From contig NZ_JBNFVY010000002.1 in assembly GCF_049943335.1 (NCBI RefSeq), forward strand, positions 310,001 to 374,000: DNA of 64,000 bases. Direction: 5' to 3'. Each line of letters begins with the position of its first letter. Position 1 is the first letter of the stretch. The notes beneath the pieces are model-generated. The model saw only the letters and a list, made by a program, of their open reading frames with translations. It did no database searches and was not told the origin of the DNA. Below, piece after piece: positions 34,113 through 43,152 of this stretch. A program made the translations under genes and the position numbers. The DNA is from JBNFVY01 sp049943335 (GTDB lineage Bacteria > Pseudomonadota > Alphaproteobacteria > Rhodobacterales > Rhodobacteraceae).

Positions 34113-35200
34113 AGAAGATGCCGAAATGGGCCGACGTCGCCCTGATCCCATTCCTCAACCTTGCGATTGCGTTCATCCTGTCCGGCCTTGTGATCCTTGC
34201 CATTGGCAAGGACCCGGTCGTTGCCATCAGAACCATGGTTCAGGGCAGCTTTGGAAACACCAACGGGCTGGGCTATACGCTCTATTACACCACGAATTTC
34301 ATCTTTACCGGGCTGGCCGTGGCCGTGGCCTATCACGCGCGCCTGTTCAATATCGGCGGCGAAGGTCAGGCAATGCTTGGGGGGCTGGGCGTGGCGCTGG
34401 TCTGCCTGGCGGTGCCCTGGCCCCATTGGACGCTTGCACTGCCCTCGGCCATCTTGGGCGGGGCGCTGTTCGGCGCCGCCTGGGCCTTTATCCCGGCCTA
34501 TCTGCAGGCCAAGCGCGGCAGCCATATCGTGATCACCACGATCATGTTCAACTTTATGGCGGCGGCCCTGCTGGGGTATCTGCTGACCAAAGTGCTCAAG
34601 GTGCGCGGGTCAATGGCCGCCGAAACCGCCCGTTTTCCCGAAGGCGCAAGCCTGCCCACCTTTCACGAGATGCTGGCCCCGTTCGGCATTCACTTCAACG
34701 CCAACGCACCGGCGAACATCAGCTTTCTCGTGGCACTTCTGGCGGCATACCTGTTCTGGCTGCTGATCTGGCGCACCCGGCTGGGCTATGAAATCCGCGC
34801 CTTTGGCCAATCGGAAACCGCAGCCGTTTACGCCGGCATTTCGCCGCCGCGGATCATCATCATCGCCATGATGATATCGGGCGCGATGGCCGGGCTGATG
34901 GCGATCAACAACGTGATGGGCGAGGCCGAGCGCCTGATCGACAACGCGGTGGAGGGCGCCGGTTTCATTGGCATCGCCGTGGCGCTGATGGGCCGCAATC
35001 ACCCCGTCGGGATCGTGCTGGCGGCGCTGCTGTTCGGGTTTCTCTATCAGGGCGGGGCCGAACTGTCGCTGTGGGAAAGCATCCCGCGCGAACTGGTCGT
35101 CGTGATCCAGGGCCTTGTGATCCTGTTGACCGGGGCGCTGGACAACATGATCCGCATGCCGGTCGAACGGTTCTTTGCCCGCACGCACAAGGAAGGATGA
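34109..35200 (+). CDS. ABC transporter permease, BMP/nucleoside type (first)
   Basis: A 363-residue inner-membrane permease of the branched-chain/ribose (LivH/RbsC) superfamily. It begins MKKMPKWADVALIPFLNLAIAFILSG, includes NIGGEGQAMLGGLG and ends with VEGAGFIGIAVALMGRNHPVGIVLAALLFG, a segment characteristic of the superfamily. ATG 34109 overlaps the ATPase stop. Confidence 0.93.
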   Translation: MKKMPKWADVALIPFLNLAIAFILSGLVILAIGKDPVVAIRTMVQGSFGNTNGLGYTLYYTTNFIFTGLAVAVAYHARLFNIGGEGQAMLGGLGVALVCLAVPWPHWTLALPSAILGGALFGAAWAFIPAYLQAKRGSHIVITTIMFNFMAAALLGYLLTKVLKVRGSMAAETARFPEGASLPTFHEMLAPFGIHFNANAPANISFLVALLAAYLFWLLIWRTRLGYEIRAFGQSETAAVYAGISPPRIIIIAMMISGAMAGLMAINNVMGEAERLIDNAVEGAGFIGIAVALMGRNHPVGIVLAALLFGFLYQGGAELSLWESIPRELVVVIQGLVILLTGALDNMIRMPVERFFARTHKEG

Positions 35201-35203
35201 GCC

Positions 35204-36166
35204 ATGGATTTCCTGACCGTCATCCAGATCCTCGATTCCACCGTCCGCCTGGCGACACCGCTGCTGCTGGCCTGCCTTGCGGGGCTGTTTTCCGAACGCT
35301 CGGGCGTGGTCGATATCGGGCTCGAGGGCAAAATGCTGGCCGCTGCCTTTCTGTCGGGGGCCGTAGCGGCCGTGACCGGATCGATCTGGCTGGGCCTTCT
35401 GGCCGGGATCGTGGGCGCGCTGTTCATTTCTTCGTTGCACGGGTTGGCGTCGATCACCTTCAAGGGGGATCAGTTGATTTCGGGCGTGGCGCTGAATTTC
35501 CTGGCCGCCGGGCTGACCGTCGTCATTGGGCAAAGCTGGTTCCATCTGGGCGGGCGAACCCCGTCGCTGTCGGGCGGGGGCCGGTTTGAGCCGATCACCC
35601 TGCCCTTCGCCCAAGCCCTGGCCGATGTGCCCATCCTTGGGCCGATCTATTCCGAACTGATTTCGGGCCACACGATCCTGGTCTATGTTTCGCTGGCAAT
35701 GGTGCCCTTGTCATGGTGGCTGCTCTATCGCACACGGTACGGGCTGCGCTTGCGCGCGGTGGGGGAAAACCCCAGTGCCGTCGATACCTCCGGGGTGTCG
35801 GTGGCAAGGATGCGCTGGTCGGCAATCGTGATCGCCGGGATTTTGACCGGGCTTGCAGGCACCTATCTGGCGTCTCTGGCGGCGGGTTTCGTCAAGGACA
35901 TGACCGCAGGGCGCGGGTATATTGCACTGGCGGCCCTGATTTTCGCCAAGTGGCGCCCGTGGTATGCGCTGTTTGCCTGTATGCTGTTTGGCTTTCTTGA
36001 AGCGGTCGGCAACCGCTATCAGTCGATCGAGCTGGGCAGTTTCGTGGTTCCGGTACAATTCATGCAGGCCCTGCCCTACATCCTGACGGTGGTCATTCTG
36101 GCCGGTTTCATCGGCAAGGCGATCCCGCCGCGCGCCGGTGGCCAACCATATGTGAAAGAACGATAA
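35204..36166 (+). CDS. ABC transporter permease, BMP/nucleoside type (second)
   Basis: A 320-residue permease partner. It shows FSERSGVVDIGLEGKMLAAAF near the start and GRGYIALAALIFAKWRPWYALFACMLFG near the end, which correspond to the membrane coupling segments of the superfamily. It starts 3 bp after the first permease and is the last gene of the operon. The deoD purine nucleoside phosphorylase 9 kb downstream could process the imported substrate, but the linkage is not operonic. Confidence 0.93.
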   Translation: MDFLTVIQILDSTVRLATPLLLACLAGLFSERSGVVDIGLEGKMLAAAFLSGAVAAVTGSIWLGLLAGIVGALFISSLHGLASITFKGDQLISGVALNFLAAGLTVVIGQSWFHLGGRTPSLSGGGRFEPITLPFAQALADVPILGPIYSELISGHTILVYVSLAMVPLSWWLLYRTRYGLRLRAVGENPSAVDTSGVSVARMRWSAIVIAGILTGLAGTYLASLAAGFVKDMTAGRGYIALAALIFAKWRPWYALFACMLFGFLEAVGNRYQSIELGSFVVPVQFMQALPYILTVVILAGFIGKAIPPRAGGQPYVKER

Positions 36167-36246
36167 GCCCAGGGCCGCAACGGTTTGACTCTGCCGCCCC
36201 GTAGCGTCAAAGCTGACAAGCAACCTGCGGGCGCGGACGCAACGAC

Positions 36247-37164
36247 ATGCAAATCTACCTGCCTATCGCCGAAGTATCGGTGAACATCTTTTTGCTGCTG
36301 GGATTGGGCGGCGTGGTGGGGCTGTTGTCGGGCATCTTTGGCGTCGGCGGCGGGTTCCTGATCACGCCGCTGCTGTTCTTTGTGGGCATTCCGCCGGCGG
36401 TGGCCGTCGCAACGTCGGCGAACCAGATCGTCGCCTCGTCCGTATCGGCCGTGCTTGCGCACCTGCGGCGCAAAACAGTCGATTTGCGCATGGGAATGGT
36501 GCTGCTGGTGGGCGGGCTGATCGGTGCCGCCCTGGGCATTCAGATTTTCGCCGCCCTGTCGCGGATCGGTCAGGTCGACCTGCTGGTCACGCTGTCCTAT
36601 GTGGTTTTTCTTGGCGTGATTGGCGGGCTGATGCTGATCGAAAGCCTGCATGCCATTCGCCGCGCGCGCAATCCGCAGGCCCCACGCAAGCGCAAGAAAC
36701 ACGGGCTGGCCCATGCCATGCCGCTGAAAATGCGGTTTCGAACCTCGGGGCTCTATATTTCGGTCATTCCGCCGGTGCTGGTGGGCGTTGGGGTGGGCAT
36801 CCTGTCTGCCATCATGGGCGTCGGCGGCGGATTCATCATGGTGCCCGCAATGATCTACCTGCTGGGCATGCCCACCAAGGTGGTGGTCGGCACATCGCTG
36901 TTCCAGATCATCTTTGTGACCGGCTTCACCACGATCATGCATGCGGTGACCACGCAATCGGTCGATATCGCCTTGGCGTTCCTGTTGCTTGTGGGCGGGG
37001 TTTTCGGGGCCCAGGTGGGCGCGCGCCTGGGCGTACGCCTGAAGGCGGAACAACTGCGTGTGCTGCTGGCCCTGCTGGTTCTGAGCGTTTGCTTCAAACT
37101 GGCGCTCGACTTGTTGTTGCAACCCTCTGAACTCTACTCGATCGCGCGGGGGGGGGCCGTATGA
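36247..37164 (+). CDS. TSUP (TauE/SafE-type) permease, possibly a sulfite/sulfonate exporter
   Basis: A 305-residue membrane protein with two similar halves. Each contains the glycine-rich signature: GLLSGIFGVGGGFLITPLLFFVGIPPAVAVATS and GILSAIMGVGGGFIMVPAMIYLLGMPTKVVVGTS. The family moves organosulphur or related anions. It overlaps the downstream TIGR02186 gene by 4 bp, so the two likely work together. Confidence 0.9.
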   Translation: MQIYLPIAEVSVNIFLLLGLGGVVGLLSGIFGVGGGFLITPLLFFVGIPPAVAVATSANQIVASSVSAVLAHLRRKTVDLRMGMVLLVGGLIGAALGIQIFAALSRIGQVDLLVTLSYVVFLGVIGGLMLIESLHAIRRARNPQAPRKRKKHGLAHAMPLKMRFRTSGLYISVIPPVLVGVGVGILSAIMGVGGGFIMVPAMIYLLGMPTKVVVGTSLFQIIFVTGFTTIMHAVTTQSVDIALAFLLLVGGVFGAQVGARLGVRLKAEQLRVLLALLVLSVCFKLALDLLLQPSELYSIARGGAV

Positions 37165-37919
37165 TCCGCCTGTTCGCCTTTGCCTTGGCGCTGCTTGTGC
37201 CCCTTGCCGCCCTGGCCGAAGAGGTCGTGGCCGGGCTCAGCCAGAATCGCGTGGCCATCACCGCGCGCTTCGATGGGTCGGAAATCCTGGTGTTCGGTGC
37301 GATCAAGCGCGACGCCCCAGTCCCCGAAGACCCGTTCGAGGTGACCGTCGTGATCGCCGGCCCGTCCACGCCGATCACCGTCCGGCGCAAGGATAACCAA
37401 ATGGGCATCTGGGTGAACACCGACGCCGTCCAGATCGACGCCGCGCCATCCTTTTACGCCATCGCCACATCATCGTCCTTCGACCAGACGCTCAGCGACG
37501 AAGAAGACACCCGCAATCGCGTGTCGATTGACCGCGTCATCCGCGAGGTCAACGTACCGCCGGGCATCACCGATCCCGACGCATTTCTGGATGCGCTGGT
37601 GCGGCTGCGGACACAGAACGGCATTTACCAGTTCAACGAATATGCCGTCCAACTGTCTGAAAAGACACTGTTTCGCACAGCCATCGCCCTGCCGGCGAAC
37701 CTGACCGAAGGGATCTACCGCGCGCGCATTTTCCTGACGCGAGACGGCGAGGTTATCGACAAATACGAAACCTGGATCGATGTCAGCAAGGTCGGGCTAG
37801 AGCGCTGGTTGTTCAACCTGGCCCATGAACAGCCACTTGCCTATGGCATTCTTGCGCTGGTCATTGCGGTGATTTCGGGGTGGGGCGCATCGGAAATCGT
37901 GCGCTACGTGCGGCGCTGA
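37161..37919 (+). CDS. TIGR02186-family protein (putative TSUP-associated envelope protein)
   Basis: A 252-residue protein with a signal peptide (MIRLFAFALALLVPLAALA), a long extracytoplasmic beta-rich domain and one C-terminal membrane helix (LAYGILALVIAVISGWGASEIV). It resembles the alphaproteobacterial TIGR02186 family, which recurs beside TSUP permeases but has no established function. The start overlaps the permease stop. Its last 16 bp overlap the end of the convergent helicase gene. Confidence 0.8.
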   Translation: MIRLFAFALALLVPLAALAEEVVAGLSQNRVAITARFDGSEILVFGAIKRDAPVPEDPFEVTVVIAGPSTPITVRRKDNQMGIWVNTDAVQIDAAPSFYAIATSSSFDQTLSDEEDTRNRVSIDRVIREVNVPPGITDPDAFLDALVRLRTQNGIYQFNEYAVQLSEKTLFRTAIALPANLTEGIYRARIFLTRDGEVIDKYETWIDVSKVGLERWLFNLAHEQPLAYGILALVIAVISGWGASEIVRYVRR

Positions 37920-39442
37920 TCGTCGTCCGCGCTCAGCGCAAACGCCTTGCGCGCGACCCGCAGATCATCCAGCGGTAGCGGTCCATCCGGTTTGGCCAGC
38001 CGATAGCGTGTCACCCAATGCAGCCGGGTCTGCGCGCGGGTGATCGCCACGTATGCCAGGCGTTTCCACAGGGGGATGCCCGCTTCGACCCGGCCCGCGC
38101 GGGCTGCGGCATAGAGGTCCGGCGCAAAGACCTGCACATCTTCCCATTGCGACCCTTGCGCCTTGTGGATCGTGCAGGCCGCCCCATGCACAAAAGCCGC
38201 CCCCATGCGCGCGGCGTAGGGGATGAAGGGTTCATCTTCGTCGGGCAGTTCGATCTTGATGATCGACGCGACACCGATTTCCGGATCCTCGGCGCCCATC
38301 ACGTGCAGCTTGGAAAAGCCCGGTTTCGAACCCGGCCCCTTGTAGATGACCTGCGCCCCCTTGATCAGGCCGCGCGCCTCAAGATCGATGCGCTTCTTGC
38401 GGTGTTTCAGGGGTAATTCGATCCCGTCGCAAATCAACGGCTCACCGGGCATCAATTCGTCGGCGGGCGCGCCGTAGGCCGCGCGAAATGCGTGGATCAG
38501 CCGGATGCGCGTGGCGTTGCGCCAGACCAGAACCGGCGAGCGCGCCATCAGGCTGCTTTCCACCCGGCCGGCAAGAATCACACGTTCGTCACGCGATGCG
38601 GCGTCTTCGACCTGGCGCTCGAAGGCCTCAAAGCTCAGTTCGGGATCGGCCAGGGCATGGGCCAGATCCAGGATGGGGCTGTCGTTTTCCTGCCGGTGAA
38701 TGCGGTGCAATTCCAGTTTGCGCGGCGCGGGCAGGCTGTCGAAGACCATTGCGCCAGACTGGTTCACCGGGGCCAGCTGCGCGGGGTCGCCAAACAAGAC
38801 CAGCGTGGGGAAAATCTCTTGCAGGTCTTCGAATTGGCGCGCGTCCAGCATCGAACTTTCGTCGACAAATCCGATGTCCAGCGGGTTTTCGCGCCGCTTC
38901 CACCCGGTGATAAAGTCCGACCCGCGCAGACCGGCGGCTGCCAGCGCGCCGGGCACGGATTTGTTGTTGGCATAGAAGGCCTTGGCGCGATCAAGCGCCT
39001 CGTCCGTCAGGCCTTCGACGCTGGGCCGTTCGGCATTTCCGACCAGCCATTCGGCGACCTTTTCGTATTCGGGATCGTAAACAGGGGTGTAGATGATGCG
39101 GTGGATCGTGGTCGCGGGCACGCCGCGATTGCGCAGGACGCTTGCCGCCTTGTTGGTCGGCGCAAGGATCGCCAGCGTGCGCTTGTCCTTGCGGCGGCGG
39201 CCTTCGAAATCGCCCGAGATCACTTCGACCCCGGTTTCGTCCAGGGCTTCGTACAATCGCGCCAGCAGCATCGTCTTGCCAGATCCGGCCTTGCCGATCA
39301 CGGCCATCGCGGTTTCGCCACCTTCGGTCATCGGGGTGGTCAGGCTTTCTTCGATGTCCACGCCGGTCTTGCGCAGCATCTCGGCCACGCGGTCGAAAGC
39401 CTCGGCCTGATCATCGGAAAACTGCAACACGGGAAGGGTCAT
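37904..39442 (-). CDS. RecD-like superfamily 1B DNA helicase/ATPase
   Basis: A 512-residue ATPase. Motifs in order: Walker A AVIGKAGSGKTM (about 47-58), Ia ILAPTNKAASVLR, DExx-type FVDESSMLDAR, motif III LVLFGDPAQLAPV and the C-terminal CTIHKAQGSQWEDVQVF (UvrD_C_2 domain) with YVAITRAQTRLHWV. This matches short RecD/TraA-type ATP-dependent exonuclease-like helicases of alphaproteobacteria, not the RecBCD subunit. Physiological role unknown. It lies 168 bp downstream of luxI on the same strand. Confidence 0.88.
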   Translation of the reverse strand: MTLPVLQFSDDQAEAFDRVAEMLRKTGVDIEESLTTPMTEGGETAMAVIGKAGSGKTMLLARLYEALDETGVEVISGDFEGRRRKDKRTLAILAPTNKAASVLRNRGVPATTIHRIIYTPVYDPEYEKVAEWLVGNAERPSVEGLTDEALDRAKAFYANNKSVPGALAAAGLRGSDFITGWKRRENPLDIGFVDESSMLDARQFEDLQEIFPTLVLFGDPAQLAPVNQSGAMVFDSLPAPRKLELHRIHRQENDSPILDLAHALADPELSFEAFERQVEDAASRDERVILAGRVESSLMARSPVLVWRNATRIRLIHAFRAAYGAPADELMPGEPLICDGIELPLKHRKKRIDLEARGLIKGAQVIYKGPGSKPGFSKLHVMGAEDPEIGVASIIKIELPDEDEPFIPYAARMGAAFVHGAACTIHKAQGSQWEDVQVFAPDLYAAARAGRVEAGIPLWKRLAYVAITRAQTRLHWVTRYRLAKPDGPLPLDDLRVARKAFALSADDDQRRT

Positions 39443-39610
39443 GGGGCAGGTTTACAGGGGCCTGCGCCGGTGGGCCAGCGCTACCTTGGCACCGACCCCA
39501 CAAGGGGGGCCGCGCGGACCGGTCGCTCCGAACAAGCGGTCCGGCCCTGCGCGGCCGCATTGCCCCACCGCCACTGCCGGGACGGTTGGGCAAAACTCAT
39601 GTCAAAGGGA

Positions 39611-40246
39611 TCAGACGGCGATCGCCAGTTCGCTGCGCACAAAGCCCATCGAGCGTTCGAACCACTGGGTCGAGATCTGGCGGGTGATGCCCAGCTTGGC
39701 CAGAACGCGGGGCCATGCGTCGCAGTCCATTTCCCACAAGCCAACGCCGATTTCCTGATCGCCTTCGCCGGCACGGCCGATCACGTCGGGGTTCAGGCCC
39801 ATGCGGCGATAGATCCGCTCCATCCGTGGGTCAAAGACACCAACGAAGTGGCGCAGGTGGAAGCGGTCCATGATCTCGCCCGCGCCCAGGGTCAGCGCGG
39901 CGGCAGCGCGCCGGTCAGCGCGGGGGCTGATACAAAAGCGGGTGCATTCCCAGATCAGCGGGGATTCGATGTGAACCCCGTCGGTCAGGTGCGAAAAATG
40001 ATCGTTGACCATGGTCTGGCCCACGGTCGGCAGGAACCGCATCGAGCCGCCATGCGTGCCATCGGGCAGTTCCCAGATGACATAGAGCGGGTTGATCGCG
40101 TCATATTCATCGCGCTCTTCGCCAGCCTCGTTGACGGTGACATCCCAGCCCAGGCGCTTTTTGAATTGCTCGGCCCGATCTTGGAACATTGTGTCCCGCA
40201 GCAGTGGGAAACGGTGAAGGTCTTTGGCGTAAACGTAGCGCAGCAT
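39611..40246 (-). CDS. luxI: Acyl-homoserine-lactone synthase (LuxI family)
   Basis: Makes an acyl-homoserine lactone signal from SAM and an acyl carrier. The invariant LuxI residues are present: Arg24, Phe28 and Trp34 (RAEQFKKRLGW), Asp46 and Asp49 (DEYD), Arg70 (GSMRFLP), Glu100 and Arg103 (WECTRF). It has 211 aa, the usual length. AGGAG lies 7 bases before ATG 40246. It follows luxR on the same strand, with a 110-bp intergenic region holding a palindrome that could be the lux box. The acyl chain cannot be predicted. Confidence 0.95.
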   Translation of the reverse strand: MLRYVYAKDLHRFPLLRDTMFQDRAEQFKKRLGWDVTVNEAGEERDEYDAINPLYVIWELPDGTHGGSMRFLPTVGQTMVNDHFSHLTDGVHIESPLIWECTRFCISPRADRRAAAALTLGAGEIMDRFHLRHFVGVFDPRMERIYRRMGLNPDVIGRAGEGDQEIGVGLWEMDCDAWPRVLAKLGITRQISTQWFERSMGFVRSELAIAV

Positions 40247-40299
40247 TTGAAGGCTCCTGTTGTTCGGATGCCTTAACGCTAGCCCTCAGCTGGTTAATG

Positions 40300-40314
40300 T
40301 TCGCTTTTTGTACC
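40300..40314 (-). promoter_or_regulatory. Shared 15-bp element, copy 1 (before luxI)
   Basis: TTCGCTTTTTGTACC on the plus strand, i.e. GGTACAAAAAGCGAA read toward luxI, 54 bp upstream of its start. The same element with a single base change occurs before the small gene upstream of luxR. It overlaps the lux-box candidate. Confidence 0.5.
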
Positions 40315-40325
40315 GTAACGGTGCA
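40309..40325. promoter_or_regulatory. Candidate lux box upstream of luxI
   Basis: TGTACCGTAACGGTGCA has a perfect core, ACCGT-A-ACGGT (40312-40322), centred about 71 bp upstream of the luxI start codon. This is the right place for a LuxR-type dyad at the -40 region. A second related half-site (CACCGAACG) follows at about 40344-40352. Confidence 0.5.
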
Positions 40326-40356
40326 ATGAAAATCTTATCTATGCACCGAACGTTGC

Positions 40357-41070
40357 CTAGACCACGATCAACCCTTCGCTGAGGGCACGGGCCACCGCGT
40401 GGGTGGTATTCAGGGCGCCCAGCTTGTGGCGGGCCGCTTCGATGTAGACACGCAGCGTATGCTCGGAAATCTTCATCTCATCAGCGGCTTGGGCACGACT
40501 GAGCCCCTTTGCCAGGCAGGTGATTGCCCCCAATTCCCGTGGGGACAACGCCGGTTTGCTTACGGCATCTTCACCTAGCTCGAACTCCAGCGCCTTCTTG
40601 TTGAATTCGTGCGCTATGATGATCAGATTCTGCGATTGCGCGTCCACGAAATCAGCCCACTCGTTATCCGAACAAGAGTGGTTGACCGTGAAAAGCGCGA
40701 ACTGTCCTTGCGGTCCACGGACGGGAATCGAGAGCCCCTGATTCCCTACACCGTAAACGATTGCGTCCTCGAACATGGCCCGGGCCGCCTTGGACGACCA
40801 ATCGAGCTGTTTCCATTCAACCGGGTGGAACCTTTGGAAACACCCGAAAATCACCGGGTCCATCCGCAGGTAGTTCATTTCCAGGTACCGGTCGACCCAT
40901 TCGGATGAATATGTCCCGCATCCGAACCGTTCGCCCACGCTATTGACCCAGTGATAGACAACGTGAGTGATGGCCAGGGTATCGCGCAAGTCTTCGCTGG
41001 CGCGCTGAAGATCTTCAAGCGCGTCCGCCTGCCGCACGCAGGAAACGATTTGCTCCAGCAACACATCCAT
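40357..41070 (-). CDS. luxR: LuxR-family quorum-sensing transcriptional regulator
   Basis: A 237-residue regulator. The N-terminal autoinducer-binding domain (about 10-165) has Trp58, Tyr62, Asp71-Pro72 and Trp86 at the usual places. The C-terminal helix-turn-helix (about 173-233) reads LSPRELGAITCLAKGLSRAQAADEM...HTLRVYIEAARHKL. Probably activates or represses luxI on binding acyl-homoserine lactone. The start codon at 41070 is unusual: TAA is only one codon upstream, no ribosome site is seen, and a 16-bp palindrome lies 6 bases before it. The start lies inside the small upstream ORF, so coupled translation is likely. Confidence 0.93.
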   Translation of the reverse strand: MDVLLEQIVSCVRQADALEDLQRASEDLRDTLAITHVVYHWVNSVGERFGCGTYSSEWVDRYLEMNYLRMDPVIFGCFQRFHPVEWKQLDWSSKAARAMFEDAIVYGVGNQGLSIPVRGPQGQFALFTVNHSCSDNEWADFVDAQSQNLIIIAHEFNKKALEFELGEDAVSKPALSPRELGAITCLAKGLSRAQAADEMKISEHTLRVYIEAARHKLGALNTTHAVARALSEGLIVV

Positions 41071-41230
41071 TTGTTAATGCCGCCGGCGGCATATCCCCTT
41101 CTAAATTGGCAAGCTCTGCCGCCGCAACCAGCCTTGCGTCGTCGAGCTGCTCTGCCAAAACGTCCAGTTGGTTGCTCACAGCGTAGGAACGCAGATCGCT
41201 CAGGACGTCCAATATCCATTCGTTTTTCAT
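41015..41230 (-). CDS. Small conserved-looking ORF overlapping the luxR start
   Basis: A 71-codon ORF beginning MKNEWILDVLSDLRSYAVSNQLDVLAEQLDDARLVAAAE. The first 40 residues look like a real amphipathic, acidic helical protein, and I recall similar small proteins next to luxR in Rhodobacterales. The last 56 bp overlap the luxR coding start in another frame. Ribosome sequence GAGGGTAAC lies before the ATG at 41230. It may be a regulatory leader or a functional small protein; unknown. Confidence 0.65.
   Translation of the reverse strand: MKNEWILDVLSDLRSYAVSNQLDVLAEQLDDARLVAAAELANLEGDMPPAALTNGCVAGANRFLRAAGGRA
41077..41092 (-). promoter_or_regulatory. Perfect palindrome ATGCCGCCGGCGGCAT before luxR
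   Basis: A 16-bp perfect palindrome in the ribosome-binding position of luxR, 6 bases from its ATG and inside the small upstream ORF. As RNA it could fold and block initiation, or it could be an autoregulatory operator. Confidence 0.4.
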
Positions 41231-41297
41231 GTTACCCTCAGAATTAGTGAGCTTGGAAGCACAAACACAACTTTAGACAGAACTACTTTTAAAACTA

Positions 41298-41312
41298 TTC
41301 GCTTTTTGCACC
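41298..41312 (-). promoter_or_regulatory. Shared 15-bp element, copy 2 (before the small ORF/luxR)
   Basis: TTCGCTTTTTGCACC, 14 of 15 identical to the element before luxI and in the same orientation, 67 bp upstream of the small ORF start. The flanking 41231-41400 sequence is AT-rich and looks like a promoter region; no other gene is seen between 41231 and 41521. Confidence 0.5.
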
Positions 41313-41469
41313 TCCCCAGAAATAGCGAGGCGGGATTTTGCAAGTATCTGAAAGAAAATCGGATGCGTATGCATTTCACGGTCAAGCTGGCGAACGTGGC
41401 GATTCGCATCCAGGGCCGACTCGGGGGCATACTCCACCACCGGTTGTTCTGGAAAACACAGGGCGGCGC

Positions 41470-41498
41470 AAAAGAAAAGGCCGCCCCGATGGACGGCC
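41470..41498 (-). terminator. Rho-independent terminator of ccr
   Basis: On the minus strand, GGCCGTCC and GGGCGGCC pair (one G-U) around a 4-base loop and are followed by TTTTCTTTT. It begins 23 bp after the ccr stop. Confidence 0.8.
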
Positions 41499-41521
41499 CT
41501 TTCAATCATCTGTGATGTGGA

Positions 41522-42808
<1,287 letters not shown>

Positions 42809-43152
42809 CGGGTCCATCCTTCATTGCCGCGCCGCAGAATCGGCGCCGTATCTGCCAAGTGAAATATAATCGGGCGCGCAATATTGCAACCCTATCAGGG
42901 CGTGGTTTGAAATATTATGACCGAGCAACTGCAGAAACTTTGAGAGACCACTGGCCCGGCCCACTGGCCCTACCCCATGGCCCCGACCCCGCCGCCTGAC
43001 GAAACAAGTATAGCACCCGCCCCCTGTTTTCACGCATAGTAATGACGAGCTTTCGACACATGCCGCGTCGCGGCGAATTGACTTTGGTACAAAATTTTTC
43101 CAGAACGACGCAAGACGAAAGAAAATTGCTCGACCGATTCAGCGAGGCCGCC
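42809..43152. promoter_or_regulatory. Divergent control region between ccr and ecm
   Basis: A 344-bp noncoding region serving two ethylmalonyl-CoA pathway genes. It contains the palindrome GCAATATTGC (42878-42887) near the ccr side, an AT-rich TATATT-like segment at 42863-42868, and two direct copies of CCACTGGCCC (42948-42957 and 42961-42970, 13-bp period). A regulator of the short-chain acyl-CoA type is plausible but not shown. Confidence 0.45.

Noticed and set aside
41360..41515. 50-codon plus-strand ORF between the luxR unit and ccr
   Set aside because: It runs through the ccr terminator and has no ribosome site.
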